Part shown: one piece after another, positions 26,360-36,901 of the stretch
Layout of the letters: the number at the start of each line of letters is the position of its first letter
How positions within the stretch are numbered: position 1 is the first letter of the stretch
NCBI GenBank assembly: GCA_018663625.1
Contig: JABJPX010000069.1
Location: 1-64,000, forward strand
DNA length: 64,000 nt
Direction: 5' to 3'
Source of the DNA: Polaribacter sp.
Lineage (GTDB): Bacteria; Bacteroidota; Bacteroidia; Flavobacteriales; Flavobacteriaceae
Notes under the pieces: model-generated
Databases searched by the model: none
Told to the model about the DNA's origin: nothing
The model's input: only the letters and a program-made list of their open reading frames with translations
Translations under genes and position numbers: made by a program

Positions 26360-28024
26360 ATGTGTGGTATTGTATGTGCGTTTGATTTGAAAGAAAGCCC
26401 TGAAGCCTTAAGGCCTCAGTTATTGGAAATGTCTAAAAAAATTAGACATCGTGGTCCAGATTGGAGCGGAATTTATAGTGATAAAAAAGTGATTATGTCC
26501 CACGAAAGATTGGCGATTGTAGATCCAGCTTCTGGACAACAGCCGCTATTTAGTGAAGATAAAAAACTAGTATTGGCAGCCAATGGCGAAATTTACAATC
26601 ATAGAGAGTTGCGCAAGCAATTTGAGGGAACTTACAACTTTCAAACAGCATCCGATTGTGAGGTAATTTTAGCATTGTATAAAGAAAAAGGTGTTGGTTT
26701 TCTAGATGAATTGAATGGAATTTTTGGCTTTGCTTTGTATGATGTTGAAAAAGATGAATACTTTATTGCGAGAGATCATGTTGGAATCATTCCTTTATAT
26801 ATTGGATGGGATCAAAACGGAACCTTCTATGTTGCTTCAGAACTAAAAGCATTAGAAGGAACTTGTACCAAAATTGAATTGTTCCCACCAGGACATTATA
26901 TGTCCAGCAAAGATGGACAATTTGTAAAATGGTACCATAGAGAATGGAGAGATTATGAGGCCGTAAAAGAGAACCAAACAAGTATCGCAGAAGTAAAGAA
27001 AGCTTTAGAAGATGCCGTTCACAGACAATTAATGAGTGATGTTCCTTACGGGGTTTTACTTTCTGGAGGATTAGACTCTTCAGTAACTTCAGCCATAGCC
27101 AAAAAATATGCTCAAAAAAGAATTGAATCTGATGACAAATCAGAAGCTTGGTATCCACAACTACACAGTTTTTCTGTAGGATTAGAAGGTTCTCCAGATT
27201 TGGCCGCTGCTAAAAAGGTAGCAGACCACATTGGGACCATTCACCATGAAATAAAATTTACAATCCAAGAAGGCTTAGATGCTATCAAAGATGTTATCTA
27301 CAACATAGAGACCTACGACATTACAACCATTCGCTCTTCTACTCCAATGTATTTAATGGCACGAGTTATTAAGTCTATGGGGATTAAAATGGTACTTTCT
27401 GGAGAAGGAGCCGACGAAATTTTTGGTGGTTACTTGTACTTTCATAAGGCACCAAATGCAGAAGAATTTCATGAAGAAACAGTTCGTAAATTAGAAAAAC
27501 TGCATATGTATGATTGTCTAAGAGCCAATAAAAGTTTAATGGCTTGGGGAATAGAAGGACGTGTACCATTTTTAGACAAAGAGTTTATTGATGTTGCCAT
27601 GCGTTTGAACCCGAAAGATAAAATGATTAACGGAGAACGTATGGAGAAATGGATCATTCGAAAAGCGTTTGAAGATCTGTTGCCAGAAAGTGTTGCATGG
27701 AGACAAAAAGAGCAATTTTCTGACGGGGTTGGATATGATTGGATTGATACGTTAAAAGAAGTTGTAGACAAAGAAGTTACTGACGAGCAATTGGCAAACG
27801 CAAAATTTAGATTTCCAATTCAAACACCACAAAACAAAGAAGAATTTTATTACCGTGCTATTTTTGAAGGGCATTTCCCAAGTGATGCCGCTGCATTAAG
27901 CGTACCACAAGAAGCAAGTGTTGCATGTAGTACACAAATTGCCTTAGACTGGGATGAAGCATTTAAAAACATGAATGAGCCTTCTGGAAGAGCCATTCTA
28001 AATGTTCATGACGATGCTTATTAG
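26360..28024 (+). CDS. asnB: Asparagine synthase B (glutamine-hydrolysing)
   Basis: 554 residues. MCGIVC puts the nucleophile Cys2 at the mature N-terminus. The class II glutaminase spans about 1-200 (RHRGPDWSG, HERLAIVD, NGEIYNH). The synthase domain carries the PP-loop LSGGLDSS near 234-241 and SGEGADEIFGGYLYF. It makes asparagine from aspartate, ATP and glutamine. Length matches E. coli AsnB (554). It diverges from the trp operon and is followed by a clear terminator. Confidence 0.96.
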   Translation: MCGIVCAFDLKESPEALRPQLLEMSKKIRHRGPDWSGIYSDKKVIMSHERLAIVDPASGQQPLFSEDKKLVLAANGEIYNHRELRKQFEGTYNFQTASDCEVILALYKEKGVGFLDELNGIFGFALYDVEKDEYFIARDHVGIIPLYIGWDQNGTFYVASELKALEGTCTKIELFPPGHYMSSKDGQFVKWYHREWRDYEAVKENQTSIAEVKKALEDAVHRQLMSDVPYGVLLSGGLDSSVTSAIAKKYAQKRIESDDKSEAWYPQLHSFSVGLEGSPDLAAAKKVADHIGTIHHEIKFTIQEGLDAIKDVIYNIETYDITTIRSSTPMYLMARVIKSMGIKMVLSGEGADEIFGGYLYFHKAPNAEEFHEETVRKLEKLHMYDCLRANKSLMAWGIEGRVPFLDKEFIDVAMRLNPKDKMINGERMEKWIIRKAFEDLLPESVAWRQKEQFSDGVGYDWIDTLKEVVDKEVTDEQLANAKFRFPIQTPQNKEEFYYRAIFEGHFPSDAAALSVPQEASVACSTQIALDWDEAFKNMNEPSGRAILNVHDDAY

Positions 28025-28056
28025 ATTTGTTTATTTCTAAAATAAATTTAAGACTA

Positions 28057-28084
28057 AAAATCTCGCTTTTGCGGGATTTTTTTT
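28057..28084 (+). terminator. Terminator of asnB
   Basis: Stem AAAATCTCGC / GCGGGATTTT (one G-T pair), loop TTTT, followed by eight T on the plus strand. Confidence 0.8.
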
Positions 28085-30289
<2,205 letters not shown>

Positions 30290-30310
30290 AAAATAGTTTT
30301 AATTTTAAAC

Positions 30311-30345
30311 AGCCTCAATATTAAAAGTATTGAGGCTTTTTTTTT
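30311..30345 (+). terminator. Terminator of gyrB
   Basis: Stem AGCCTCAATA / TATTGAGGCT with a short loop, followed by nine T on the plus strand. Confidence 0.8.
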
Positions 30346-30411
30346 GCAAAAAACACAAAATACCTACCATTTTTTAAGATATATCAAAAGCTGTTTTTCA
30401 ATAATTTAATG

Positions 30412-30419
30412 TATTTTTG
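30412..30419 (+). promoter_or_regulatory. Candidate -7 promoter element of mdh
   Basis: TATTTTTG matches TAnnTTTG exactly, about 36 bases before the mdh ATG. No convincing -33 TTG. Confidence 0.4.
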
Positions 30420-30455
30420 TGCCTCTTAAGTTGAACACAATTAAATACTAAAAAT

Positions 30456-31382
30456 ATGAAAATTACTGTTGTAGGTGCAGGTGCCGTAGGTGCAAGTTGT
30501 GCAGAATACATTGCCATGAAAAACTTCGCTTCTGAAGTTGTAATACTAGACATTAAAGAAGGCTTTGCGGAAGGGAAAGCAATGGATTTAATGCAAACCG
30601 CTTCTTTAAATGGTTTTGACACAAAAATCACTGGAAGCACAAGTGATTATTCAAAAACAGCAGATTCTAATATTTGTGTAATTACTTCTGGTATTCCAAG
30701 AAAACCAGGAATGACACGTGAAGAGTTAATTGGAATTAATGCTGGAATCGTTAAAATGGTTTCTGCAAGCTTAATTGAGCACTCTCCAAATACCATTATT
30801 ATCGTTGTTTCTAATCCTATGGATACAATGACCTATTTAGTTCATAAAACAACCGGACTTCCTAAAAATAGAATTATTGGAATGGGTGGGGCTTTAGATT
30901 CTGCACGTTTTAAATATCGATTGGCAGAAGCTTTAGAAGCACCAATTTCTGATGTTGACGGTATGGTGATTGGTGGGCATTCTGATAAAGGAATGGTACC
31001 TTTAACAAGATTGGCAACAAGAAATTCGGTTCCAGTTTCTGAGTTTATCTCTGAAGAAAGATTGGAACAAGTTTTACAAGATACCAAAGTAGGTGGTGCA
31101 ACCTTAACAGGTTTATTAGGTACTTCTGCCTGGTATGCTCCTGGTGCTGCTGTTTCTGGTTTGGTACAGGCAATTGCTTGTGATCAAAAGAAAATTTTCC
31201 CTTGTTCTGTTTTATTGGAAGGTGAATATGGTTTGAATGATTTATGTATTGGAGTTCCTGTTGTTTTAGGAAAAAACGGGATCGAAAAAATTGTTGAAAT
31301 CAATTTAAATGACGCTGAAAAAGCACACATGCAAGCTTCTGCAGAAGGAGTTACAAAAACAAACGGCTTGTTAGCATTGTAA
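30456..31382 (+). CDS. mdh: Malate dehydrogenase (LDH-like type)
   Basis: 308-residue NAD-dependent dehydrogenase of the TCA cycle. Dinucleotide-binding VVGAGAVGASCAEYIA, the substrate arginines in SGIPRKPGMTREEL, the catalytic aspartate and histidine of ARFKYRLAEAL and VIGGHSDKGMVP, and VSNPMDTMTYL are all visible. An arginine in the active-site loop where lactate dehydrogenases have glutamine supports malate as substrate. Flanked by terminators on both sides, so transcribed alone. Confidence 0.93.
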   Translation: MKITVVGAGAVGASCAEYIAMKNFASEVVILDIKEGFAEGKAMDLMQTASLNGFDTKITGSTSDYSKTADSNICVITSGIPRKPGMTREELIGINAGIVKMVSASLIEHSPNTIIIVVSNPMDTMTYLVHKTTGLPKNRIIGMGGALDSARFKYRLAEALEAPISDVDGMVIGGHSDKGMVPLTRLATRNSVPVSEFISEERLEQVLQDTKVGGATLTGLLGTSAWYAPGAAVSGLVQAIACDQKKIFPCSVLLEGEYGLNDLCIGVPVVLGKNGIEKIVEINLNDAEKAHMQASAEGVTKTNGLLAL

Positions 31383-31414
31383 TAAAATAATCGCTTTAAG
31401 TGATTGTAGTTCAT

Positions 31415-31446
31415 AAAAAAATCCAGCTTTACAGCTGGATTTTTTA
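31415..31446. terminator. Bidirectional terminator between mdh and lysS
   Basis: A perfect stem AATCCAGCT/AGCTGGATT extended by A and T runs on both sides, placed between convergent genes. Confidence 0.85.
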
Positions 31447-31463
31447 TTTTTATTTTCGAAGTA

Positions 31464-33158
31464 CTATAGAATTTCAACAAACAAACCTTCGTCTGTTTTT
31501 GAAACTTTAGCAACTTCTTTTTTAGTCAACCCTTTAATGGTTTTATCCCATTTCTTGTTAGACAAACCTGATTTTATTTTCAATTCGTTTAAGTCAATTT
31601 TTTCTGCTTTGGTAATGAGTGCTAAAACTGCTTTTTCTTCCTCGTTTAATTCAACAGAAGGTGCTTGCTGTTCAGGTCGCATTTGGGGGAAAAATAAGAC
31701 TTCCTGAATGGATTGGTTGTTGGTTAAAAACATAATCAAACGGTCCATTCCAATACCCATTCCAGAGGTTGGTGGCATTCCGTATTCTAAAGCACGTAAG
31801 AAATCTTCATCGATGAATTCGGTGGCTTCATCATCTCCTTTCTTGGCTAATTTTAATTGATGCTCAAAACGTTCTCGTTGATCGATTGGATCGTTTAATT
31901 CTGAATAGGCATTGGCAATTTCTTTACCACATACCATTAATTCAAAACGTTCAGTTAATTCAGGATTGTCTCTGTGCTCTTTACAAAGCGGAGACATTTC
32001 TTTGGGATAATCGGTAATAAAGGTAGGTTGTATATAATTTCCTTCACATTTTTCTCCAAAAATCTCGTCAATTAGTTTTCCTTTCCCCATAGTTTCATCA
32101 ACAGGAATGTCCATTGATTTTGCTGCGGTTCTTATTTCATCTTCTGTTTTTCCGTTAATATCAAAACCTGTAAAATGTTTTATAGAATCGGCCATGGTAA
32201 CTCTGGCGTATGGTGCTTTAAAATTGATTTTATGTTCACCAAAAGTAGCTTCAGAAGTTCCGTTTACGGCAATAGCACAATGTTCTAATAATTGTTCACA
32301 GAAATCCATCATCCAGTTGTAATCTTTGTAGGATACATAGATTTCCATCGCGGTAAATTCTGGATTGTGTGTTCTGTCCATCCCTTCATTTCTGAAGTTT
32401 TTTGAAAACTCATAAACACCATCAAAACCACCTACAATTAATCTTTTTAAATAAAGCTCATTGGCGATTCTCATATACAATGGAATGTCTAATGAATTGT
32501 GATGTGTAATAAAAGGTCTTGCTGCTGCTCCTCCAGGAATGGGCTGTAAAACAGGGGTTTCTACCTCAAAATATCCTGCACCATTAAAGAAAGAACGCAT
32601 TGCATTAAACAATTTTGTTCGTTTTACAAAGACTTCTTTTACATGTGGATTGACTACTAAATCGGCATAACGTTGTCTGTAACGCATTTCTGGATCTGTA
32701 AAAGCGTCATAGGTAACACCATCTTTTAATTTTGGCATTGGCAAAGGTTTTAATGCTTTTGAAAGCATTTTAAAACTTTTAACCATCACTGTTTTTTCAC
32801 CTACTTGGGTTGTAAACAAGGATCCTTCGATTCCTATAAAATCTCCTAAATCTAATAATTTCTTGAAGACGTTGTTGTATAATGACTTGTCTTCTCCTTC
32901 ACAAATTTCATCCCTGTTAAAATACAATTGAATTCTACCTTCTCCATCCTGTAATTGTGCAAAAGAGGCTTTTCCTTGAATGTTAATCGACATCAAACGT
33001 CCAGCAATAATTACGGGTTTGGCTTCAACATATGCTTCCTTTATTTCTTTTGAATTTGAATTGATTGGAAATAAATCTGCTGGATAAGGGTTGATCCCTA
33101 AATCACGTAATTTGATTAGCTTTTCTCTACGTACAACTTCTTGTTCTGATAATTGCAT
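31464..33158 (-). CDS. lysS: Lysyl-tRNA synthetase, class II, with C-terminal extension
   Basis: 564 residues. The anticodon-binding OB fold is at about 55-160. The class II core has motif 2 FRNEGMDRTHNPEFTAMEIY and motif 3 SGMGIGMDRLIMFL. The canonical enzyme ends near residue 498. A further 66 residues (SVELNEEEKAVLALITKAEK onward) contain a helix-turn-helix-like stretch and a closing beta hairpin, possibly a small winged-helix domain. No editing domain is needed for LysRS. A promoter with a near-consensus -7 lies just upstream. Confidence 0.96.
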   Translation of the reverse strand: MQLSEQEVVRREKLIKLRDLGINPYPADLFPINSNSKEIKEAYVEAKPVIIAGRLMSINIQGKASFAQLQDGEGRIQLYFNRDEICEGEDKSLYNNVFKKLLDLGDFIGIEGSLFTTQVGEKTVMVKSFKMLSKALKPLPMPKLKDGVTYDAFTDPEMRYRQRYADLVVNPHVKEVFVKRTKLFNAMRSFFNGAGYFEVETPVLQPIPGGAAARPFITHHNSLDIPLYMRIANELYLKRLIVGGFDGVYEFSKNFRNEGMDRTHNPEFTAMEIYVSYKDYNWMMDFCEQLLEHCAIAVNGTSEATFGEHKINFKAPYARVTMADSIKHFTGFDINGKTEDEIRTAAKSMDIPVDETMGKGKLIDEIFGEKCEGNYIQPTFITDYPKEMSPLCKEHRDNPELTERFELMVCGKEIANAYSELNDPIDQRERFEHQLKLAKKGDDEATEFIDEDFLRALEYGMPPTSGMGIGMDRLIMFLTNNQSIQEVLFFPQMRPEQQAPSVELNEEEKAVLALITKAEKIDLNELKIKSGLSNKKWDKTIKGLTKKEVAKVSKTDEGLFVEIL

Positions 33159-33194
33159 TCTCTGTCTTTGTTTTCGAGTAAATATTAAAGATTG

Positions 33195-33225
33195 TAAAGA
33201 TACAATCTATTGCAGAGTTAGGCAA
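33195..33225 (-). promoter_or_regulatory. Promoter of lysS
   Basis: On the minus strand TTG (33223-33225), a 20-base spacer and TATCTTTA (33195-33202), one mismatch to TAnnTTTG. The spacing is the same as in the trp and secDF promoters. Confidence 0.55.
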
Positions 33226-33269
33226 TTAACAAATAAAAAGAAAATCAACTATAGGATGTGAAAAAGTTG

Positions 33270-33277
33270 TATATTTG
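33270..33277 (+). promoter_or_regulatory. Candidate -7 element for the small RNA
   Basis: TATATTTG matches TAnnTTTG exactly and lies five bases before the first hairpin of the candidate RNA. No TTG at the expected -33 distance. Confidence 0.4.
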
Positions 33278-33281
33278 TAGA

Positions 33282-33392
33282 CTGCTTTTTTTTTTAAAGC
33301 AGCGAATGTTGTGTTGTTTTGGCACTTTCATAAAAGTGTCATGGTTTTGTTAACCAATGGAAAGCTTCCCTTAAATGGGACGCTTTTTTTTT
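33282..33392 (+). ncRNA. Candidate small RNA of about 110 nt, four tandem hairpins
   Basis: In this gene-free stretch the plus strand folds into a chain of stems: CTGCTTT/AAAGCAG (33282-33302), TGGCACTTT/AAAGTGTCA with one G-U (33320-33341), TGGTT/AACCA (33342-33356) and an intrinsic terminator AAAGCTTCCC/GGGACGCTTT with one mismatch (33361-33386), followed by nine T. A TAnnTTTG element precedes it. Both neighbouring genes are on the minus strand, so the plus-strand terminator serves neither of them. I do not recognise SRP RNA, 6S, tmRNA or RNase P. A match to the Flavo-1 RNA family cannot be judged by eye. Confidence 0.5.
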
Positions 33393-33411
33393 GCATTTTA
33401 TTGAAAAAATA

Positions 33412-33912
33412 TTAGAACAACACACTCTTAAATTCCCATATTTTCATAATGAAAAGCATACAGTAAATAGAAGCTACAAAAAACTTGATGAATGCTGAGG
33501 CGAGTAAGCCTATAAAAGAACCAAAAGAAGCTTTAATGGCTCTGCTCGTATCTTTACTATCATAAATCAACTCTCCAATGAATGCACCTAAAAAAGCACC
33601 AATTAAAATACCCAGTGGAATTGGAACGAAGAGTCCTATAATTAAACCAATCGTGGTTCCATAAACGCCGAATTTACTCCCTCCAAATTTTTTAGTCCCC
33701 ATAGCGGGAATGATGTAATCTAAAATCCAAATTAAAATTGCAACGGCTAGTGTAATGCCTAAAAAAGACCAATTTAGAGGAATTACACTCGTAAAGTGCA
33801 ATGTTAAAAGTCCGAACCAACTCGTTAAAGGACCGGGCAAAACGGGTAAAAACGCCCCAACAACACCGAGTAAAACCAACAAAAAGCCTAATAGCAATAA
33901 AAAAATATCCAT
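33412..33912 (-). CDS. DUF456 family membrane protein
   Basis: 166 residues from ATG 33912 (MDIFLLLLGFLL). A longer frame to 33978 adds 22 residues without a membrane-protein start pattern. DUF456 marks are GAFLPVLPGPLTSWFGLL, DYIIPAMGTKKFGGSKFGVYGTTIG, FVPIPLGILIGAFLGAFIGEL and the glycine-rich helices that form the glycine-zipper-like core. Four to five membrane segments. Function unknown throughout the family. Confidence 0.8.
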   Translation of the reverse strand: MDIFLLLLGFLLVLLGVVGAFLPVLPGPLTSWFGLLTLHFTSVIPLNWSFLGITLAVAILIWILDYIIPAMGTKKFGGSKFGVYGTTIGLIIGLFVPIPLGILIGAFLGAFIGELIYDSKDTSRAIKASFGSFIGLLASAFIKFFVASIYCMLFIMKIWEFKSVLF

Positions 33913-34103
33913 AAAATGTTTTAAAGTAAAACGAAAATACAAAACGTTTGTTATATTTTTTAAAACTAAAAACAACAAAATTTAACACTGTGTATTCAAA
34001 TAGTTAAATGGAATCAGACAGTTTTTCCTTCGGCGATTCCGTTTCCAATTATAGTAGATTAAAACTCAATAAAATTTAGTAATTTCACACAATAATTAAT
34101 TCT

Positions 34104-34580
34104 ATGTTTTTGCGTGTTTTAGCTTTTTCAATCTTCCTTCTTTTTTGCAGTTCTTGTGATCTGGTAATGGGATTAGACGATTCGAAAATTGTACCTTTAG
34201 ACACAACAATAGATTTTTCTTCAGTAGACTTTTCACCTTCTTTTCCAGTGTGTGATTCAATCATAACAAAGCAGGAAAAATCAACTTGTTTTAGAAATAC
34301 AATGCATGCAAAAATAGGCTCCGAACTCCAAAAACATTCCTTTACAATAAAAGAAGCTATTTCTGAAACGGTGATTGTTCATTTGTTGATTTCTGCAAAT
34401 GGAAGGGTGATTTTGGATGAAATACAATCTTCTGAAAACATCAAGATACAACTACCAACATTGGATCGTTTGCTAAAAGTAAGCGTACAGAATTTACCTA
34501 AAATAACCCCTGCAAGAAAAAGAGGTATTCCTGTAGTTACAAAATACAGTTTGCCCATTAAAATTCAATTAAAAAAGTAA
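34104..34580 (+). CDS. Small lipoprotein with a TonB C-terminal-like domain
   Basis: 158 residues. The signal MFLRVLAFSIFLLFCSSC has a lipidated Cys18. The second half (about 85-158) resembles a TonB C-terminal domain: VIVHLLISANGRVILDEIQ, then VQNLPKITPARKRG and YSLPIKIQL, the usual pattern of two strands, a helix and a closing strand. There is no transmembrane anchor or proline-rich linker, so it is not a standard energy transducer. Bacteroidota encode many such proteins of unknown role. A hairpin terminator follows. Confidence 0.65.
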   Translation: MFLRVLAFSIFLLFCSSCDLVMGLDDSKIVPLDTTIDFSSVDFSPSFPVCDSIITKQEKSTCFRNTMHAKIGSELQKHSFTIKEAISETVIVHLLISANGRVILDEIQSSENIKIQLPTLDRLLKVSVQNLPKITPARKRGIPVVTKYSLPIKIQLKK

Positions 34581-34616
34581 AAGCTCTTTCTTACTGTTGT
34601 AAAAAAGAGCGTTTTG
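34581..34616. terminator. Hairpin between the lipoprotein gene and obgE
   Basis: Stem GCTCTTT/AAAGAGC (34583-34589 with 34604-34610) between convergent genes, with a short T run on the plus side. Confidence 0.45.
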
Positions 34617-34645
34617 ATATATCTCGTTGTTTTAAAATACGAATC

Positions 34646-35635
34646 TTAGTTCAGCATTTTCCACAATTTGTCTTTTAATTCTTGCAATCCAGATTCGGCA
34701 ACTGAGGAAATAAATAAGGTTTCTACGCCTTCAGGTAAATCTGCAGCAATCTCTTCCTTTAATTCATCATCTAACATATCCGATTTAGAAATGGCTAACA
34801 AACGATCTTTGTCTAACAATTCTGGATTGTGTTTTTTTAATTCATTTAATAGAATTGCATATTCTTTGTTAATGTCATCACTATCGGCAGGAATTAAAAA
34901 CAACAGAGTTGAGTTTCGTTCGATATGGCGGAGGAATCGATGTCCAAGTCCTTTTCCTTCGGCAGCTCCTTCTATAATACCAGGAATGTCTGCAAGCACG
35001 AAAGTTTGATGATTACGATGTTCTACGATACCTAGATTGGGTTTAAGAGTTGTAAAAGCATAATCTGCAATTTTTGGTTTTGCAGAAGTTAAAACAGACA
35101 ATAGCGTAGATTTCCCTGCATTTGGAAAACCAACTAAACCTACATCTGCCAACAATTTTAATTCTAAGCGCAACCACGCTTCTACACCATCCATACCAGG
35201 TTGTGAATATCTTGGTGTTTGATTGGTTGAGGATTTAAAGTGCCAGTTTCCTAGGCCTCCTTTTCCTCCACGCAACAACACAACTTCTTTCTGATGTTCT
35301 GTGATTTCTAGAATCACTTCATCCGTGTCTGCATCTCTAACAATGGTTCCTAACGGAACGTCTACATACACATCTGCCCCATCTGCTCCAGTGCTTCTAC
35401 TTCCACTTCCAGAACCTCCTGGGTCGGCTCTAAAATGTCTTTTAAATTTTAAGTGAAACAACGTCCACATGTTTTTGTCTCCACGTAAAATAATATGGCC
35501 TCCACGTCCACCGTCTCCTCCATCTGGTCCTCCCTTGGTAATGAATTTTTCTCTGTGCAAGTGCATAGATCCTTGTCCTCCTTTACCAGAAGTTGCATAT
35601 ATTTTTATGTAATCGACAAAATTTCCTTCAGTCAT
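34646..35635 (-). CDS. obgE: Obg family GTPase (ribosome assembly)
   Basis: 329 residues. The glycine-rich Obg fold is at 1-160 ([35 protein letters not shown]). The G domain has [12 protein letters not shown] (G1), [24 protein letters not shown] (G3 and switch), SKSDMLDD (G4) and [12 protein letters not shown] (G5). The C-terminal OCT domain of some Obg proteins is absent. It binds the large ribosomal subunit. It is downstream of the hpt-adk gene with a gap of about 40 bases. Confidence 0.95.
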   Translation of the reverse strand: MTEGNFVDYIKIYATSGKGGQGSMHLHREKFITKGGPDGGDGGRGGHIILRGDKNMWTLFHLKFKRHFRADPGGSGSGSRSTGADGADVYVDVPLGTIVRDADTDEVILEITEHQKEVVLLRGGKGGLGNWHFKSSTNQTPRYSQPGMDGVEAWLRLELKLLADVGLVGFPNAGKSTLLSVLTSAKPKIADYAFTTLKPNLGIVEHRNHQTFVLADIPGIIEGAAEGKGLGHRFLRHIERNSTLLFLIPADSDDINKEYAILLNELKKHNPELLDKDRLLAISKSDMLDDELKEEIAADLPEGVETLFISSVAESGLQELKDKLWKMLN

Positions 35636-35676
35636 TATTTCTATTTATTGGTTCAACAATTGAATTGTCAAACGAT

Positions 35677-36795
35677 TTAAAGTGTATCAAAAACAGCTGA
35701 TAAACTATCGGTAATGTCTTCAATAGACCCTACACCATTCACCCCATAATACGTTCCTTGTTCTTGGTAAAATTCTTTTAGGATCGCTGTTTTGGTATTG
35801 TATTCGTTAAAACGATTTCGGATTTTTTCTTCATCCGTATCGTCGGTTCTTCCACTTGTTTTTCCTCTTTCCAACAAGCGCTGAACTAATAAATCTTCGG
35901 AAACTTCTAGGGCGACCATTCCATTTATTTTTGCTCCTTTTTCTGCTAAGAAAGCATCTAGTGCGATGGCCTGTGATTCCGTTCTTGGAAAACCATCAAA
36001 GATAAAACCATTGGCATTGGCATTTTTTTCTACTTCTGCCTTCAACATGTTGATGGTTACCTCATCGGGAACTAAATTACCATCATCCATATAGGTTTTA
36101 GCCAATACACCTAGTTCAGTTTTGTTTTTAATGTTGTATCTAAAAACATCTCCAGTAGAGATGTGTACTAAATCATACTTCTCTTTTAACAAGGTTGCTT
36201 GTGTCCCTTTCCCTGCTCCAGGGGGGCCAAATAATACAATGTTCTTCATTTTTGGTGGTGCTGTTAGTTGATATATAGCTGCTTTATTTCTTCCCAAACC
36301 GTCGTAATCTAAACCATAACCTACGATGAATTTATCTTCGATGCTTTTTCCGATATAAGCAATGGGTAGTTCTTTTTTAAAAACTTCGGGCTTAAAGAAG
36401 AGGGTTGCTACTTTTAGTTGTTTTACTTTTTTATCTCTAAAGATATTATAGATTTCTTGCAAAGTGGCTCCGGTATCTACAATGTCTTCAAGAATAATTA
36501 CGGTTCTCCCCGTTAGGTCTTCGTTGATACCTACAAGCTGTTTTACGTTTGCTGTTGATGTTGTGCCTTCGTAGGAAGCGAGTTTTACAAAAGAGACTTC
36601 ACAATTTCCATTAAATTCTCTTATAAAATCTGCTGCAAACAAAAAACATCCATTTAAAATCCCCACAAAAAATGGAATCTCATCTTTTGGTAAGTCTTCT
36701 TTAACTTGTTTGGCTAAAGACTTTACAATGCGTGCGATCTCTTCCTTTGAAATAAAGGGTTTAAAATATAAATCATGAAGTTTTATAGTATTCAT
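35677..36795 (-). CDS. Hypoxanthine phosphoribosyltransferase-adenylate kinase fusion
   Basis: 372 residues in two domains. Residues 1-179 are a purine phosphoribosyltransferase, with the PRPP-binding motif VIILEDIVDTGAT (99-111) and the nucleobase-side FIVGYGLDYDG. Residues 183-372 are adenylate kinase: the P-loop GPPGAGKGT (190-198), DGFPRTESQA, LERGKTSGRTDDTDEEKIRNR with a short LID lacking zinc cysteines. Met183 (36249) starts a perfect stand-alone adk, so internal initiation is possible. The two activities sit in the same purine salvage and nucleotide balance pathway. This fusion occurs in Flavobacteriaceae as far as I recall. Confidence 0.93.
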   Translation of the reverse strand: MNTIKLHDLYFKPFISKEEIARIVKSLAKQVKEDLPKDEIPFFVGILNGCFLFAADFIREFNGNCEVSFVKLASYEGTTSTANVKQLVGINEDLTGRTVIILEDIVDTGATLQEIYNIFRDKKVKQLKVATLFFKPEVFKKELPIAYIGKSIEDKFIVGYGLDYDGLGRNKAAIYQLTAPPKMKNIVLFGPPGAGKGTQATLLKEKYDLVHISTGDVFRYNIKNKTELGVLAKTYMDDGNLVPDEVTINMLKAEVEKNANANGFIFDGFPRTESQAIALDAFLAEKGAKINGMVALEVSEDLLVQRLLERGKTSGRTDDTDEEKIRNRFNEYNTKTAILKEFYQEQGTYYGVNGVGSIEDITDSLSAVFDTL

Positions 36796-36802
36796 CAGAT
36801 GG

Positions 36803-36810
36803 CAAAGATA
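36803..36810 (-). promoter_or_regulatory. Candidate -7 promoter element of hpt-adk
   Basis: The minus strand reads TATCTTTG, a perfect TAnnTTTG, eight bases before the ATG. Transcripts from it would be nearly leaderless. Confidence 0.4.
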
Positions 36811-36829
36811 GGGTCTTGATTTTGAATAG

Positions 36830-36882
36830 AAAAAACCGTCTTGTAGTTACTGAAATAAAATCAGCAAAAGCAAAACGGTTTT
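36830..36882 (-). terminator. Possible terminator of secDF
   Basis: On the minus strand AAAACCGT pairs with ACGGTTTT across a spacer that itself holds a CTGA/TCAG stem, followed by a T run. A weaker design than the other terminators here. Confidence 0.4.
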
Positions 36883-36901
36883 AAATGATATTAAAAGAGA
36901 A

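Noticed and set aside
34010..34040. GGAATC...GATTCC inverted repeat before the TonB-like lipoprotein gene
   Set aside because: Only six bases per arm with a long spacer. No support as an operator or terminator.
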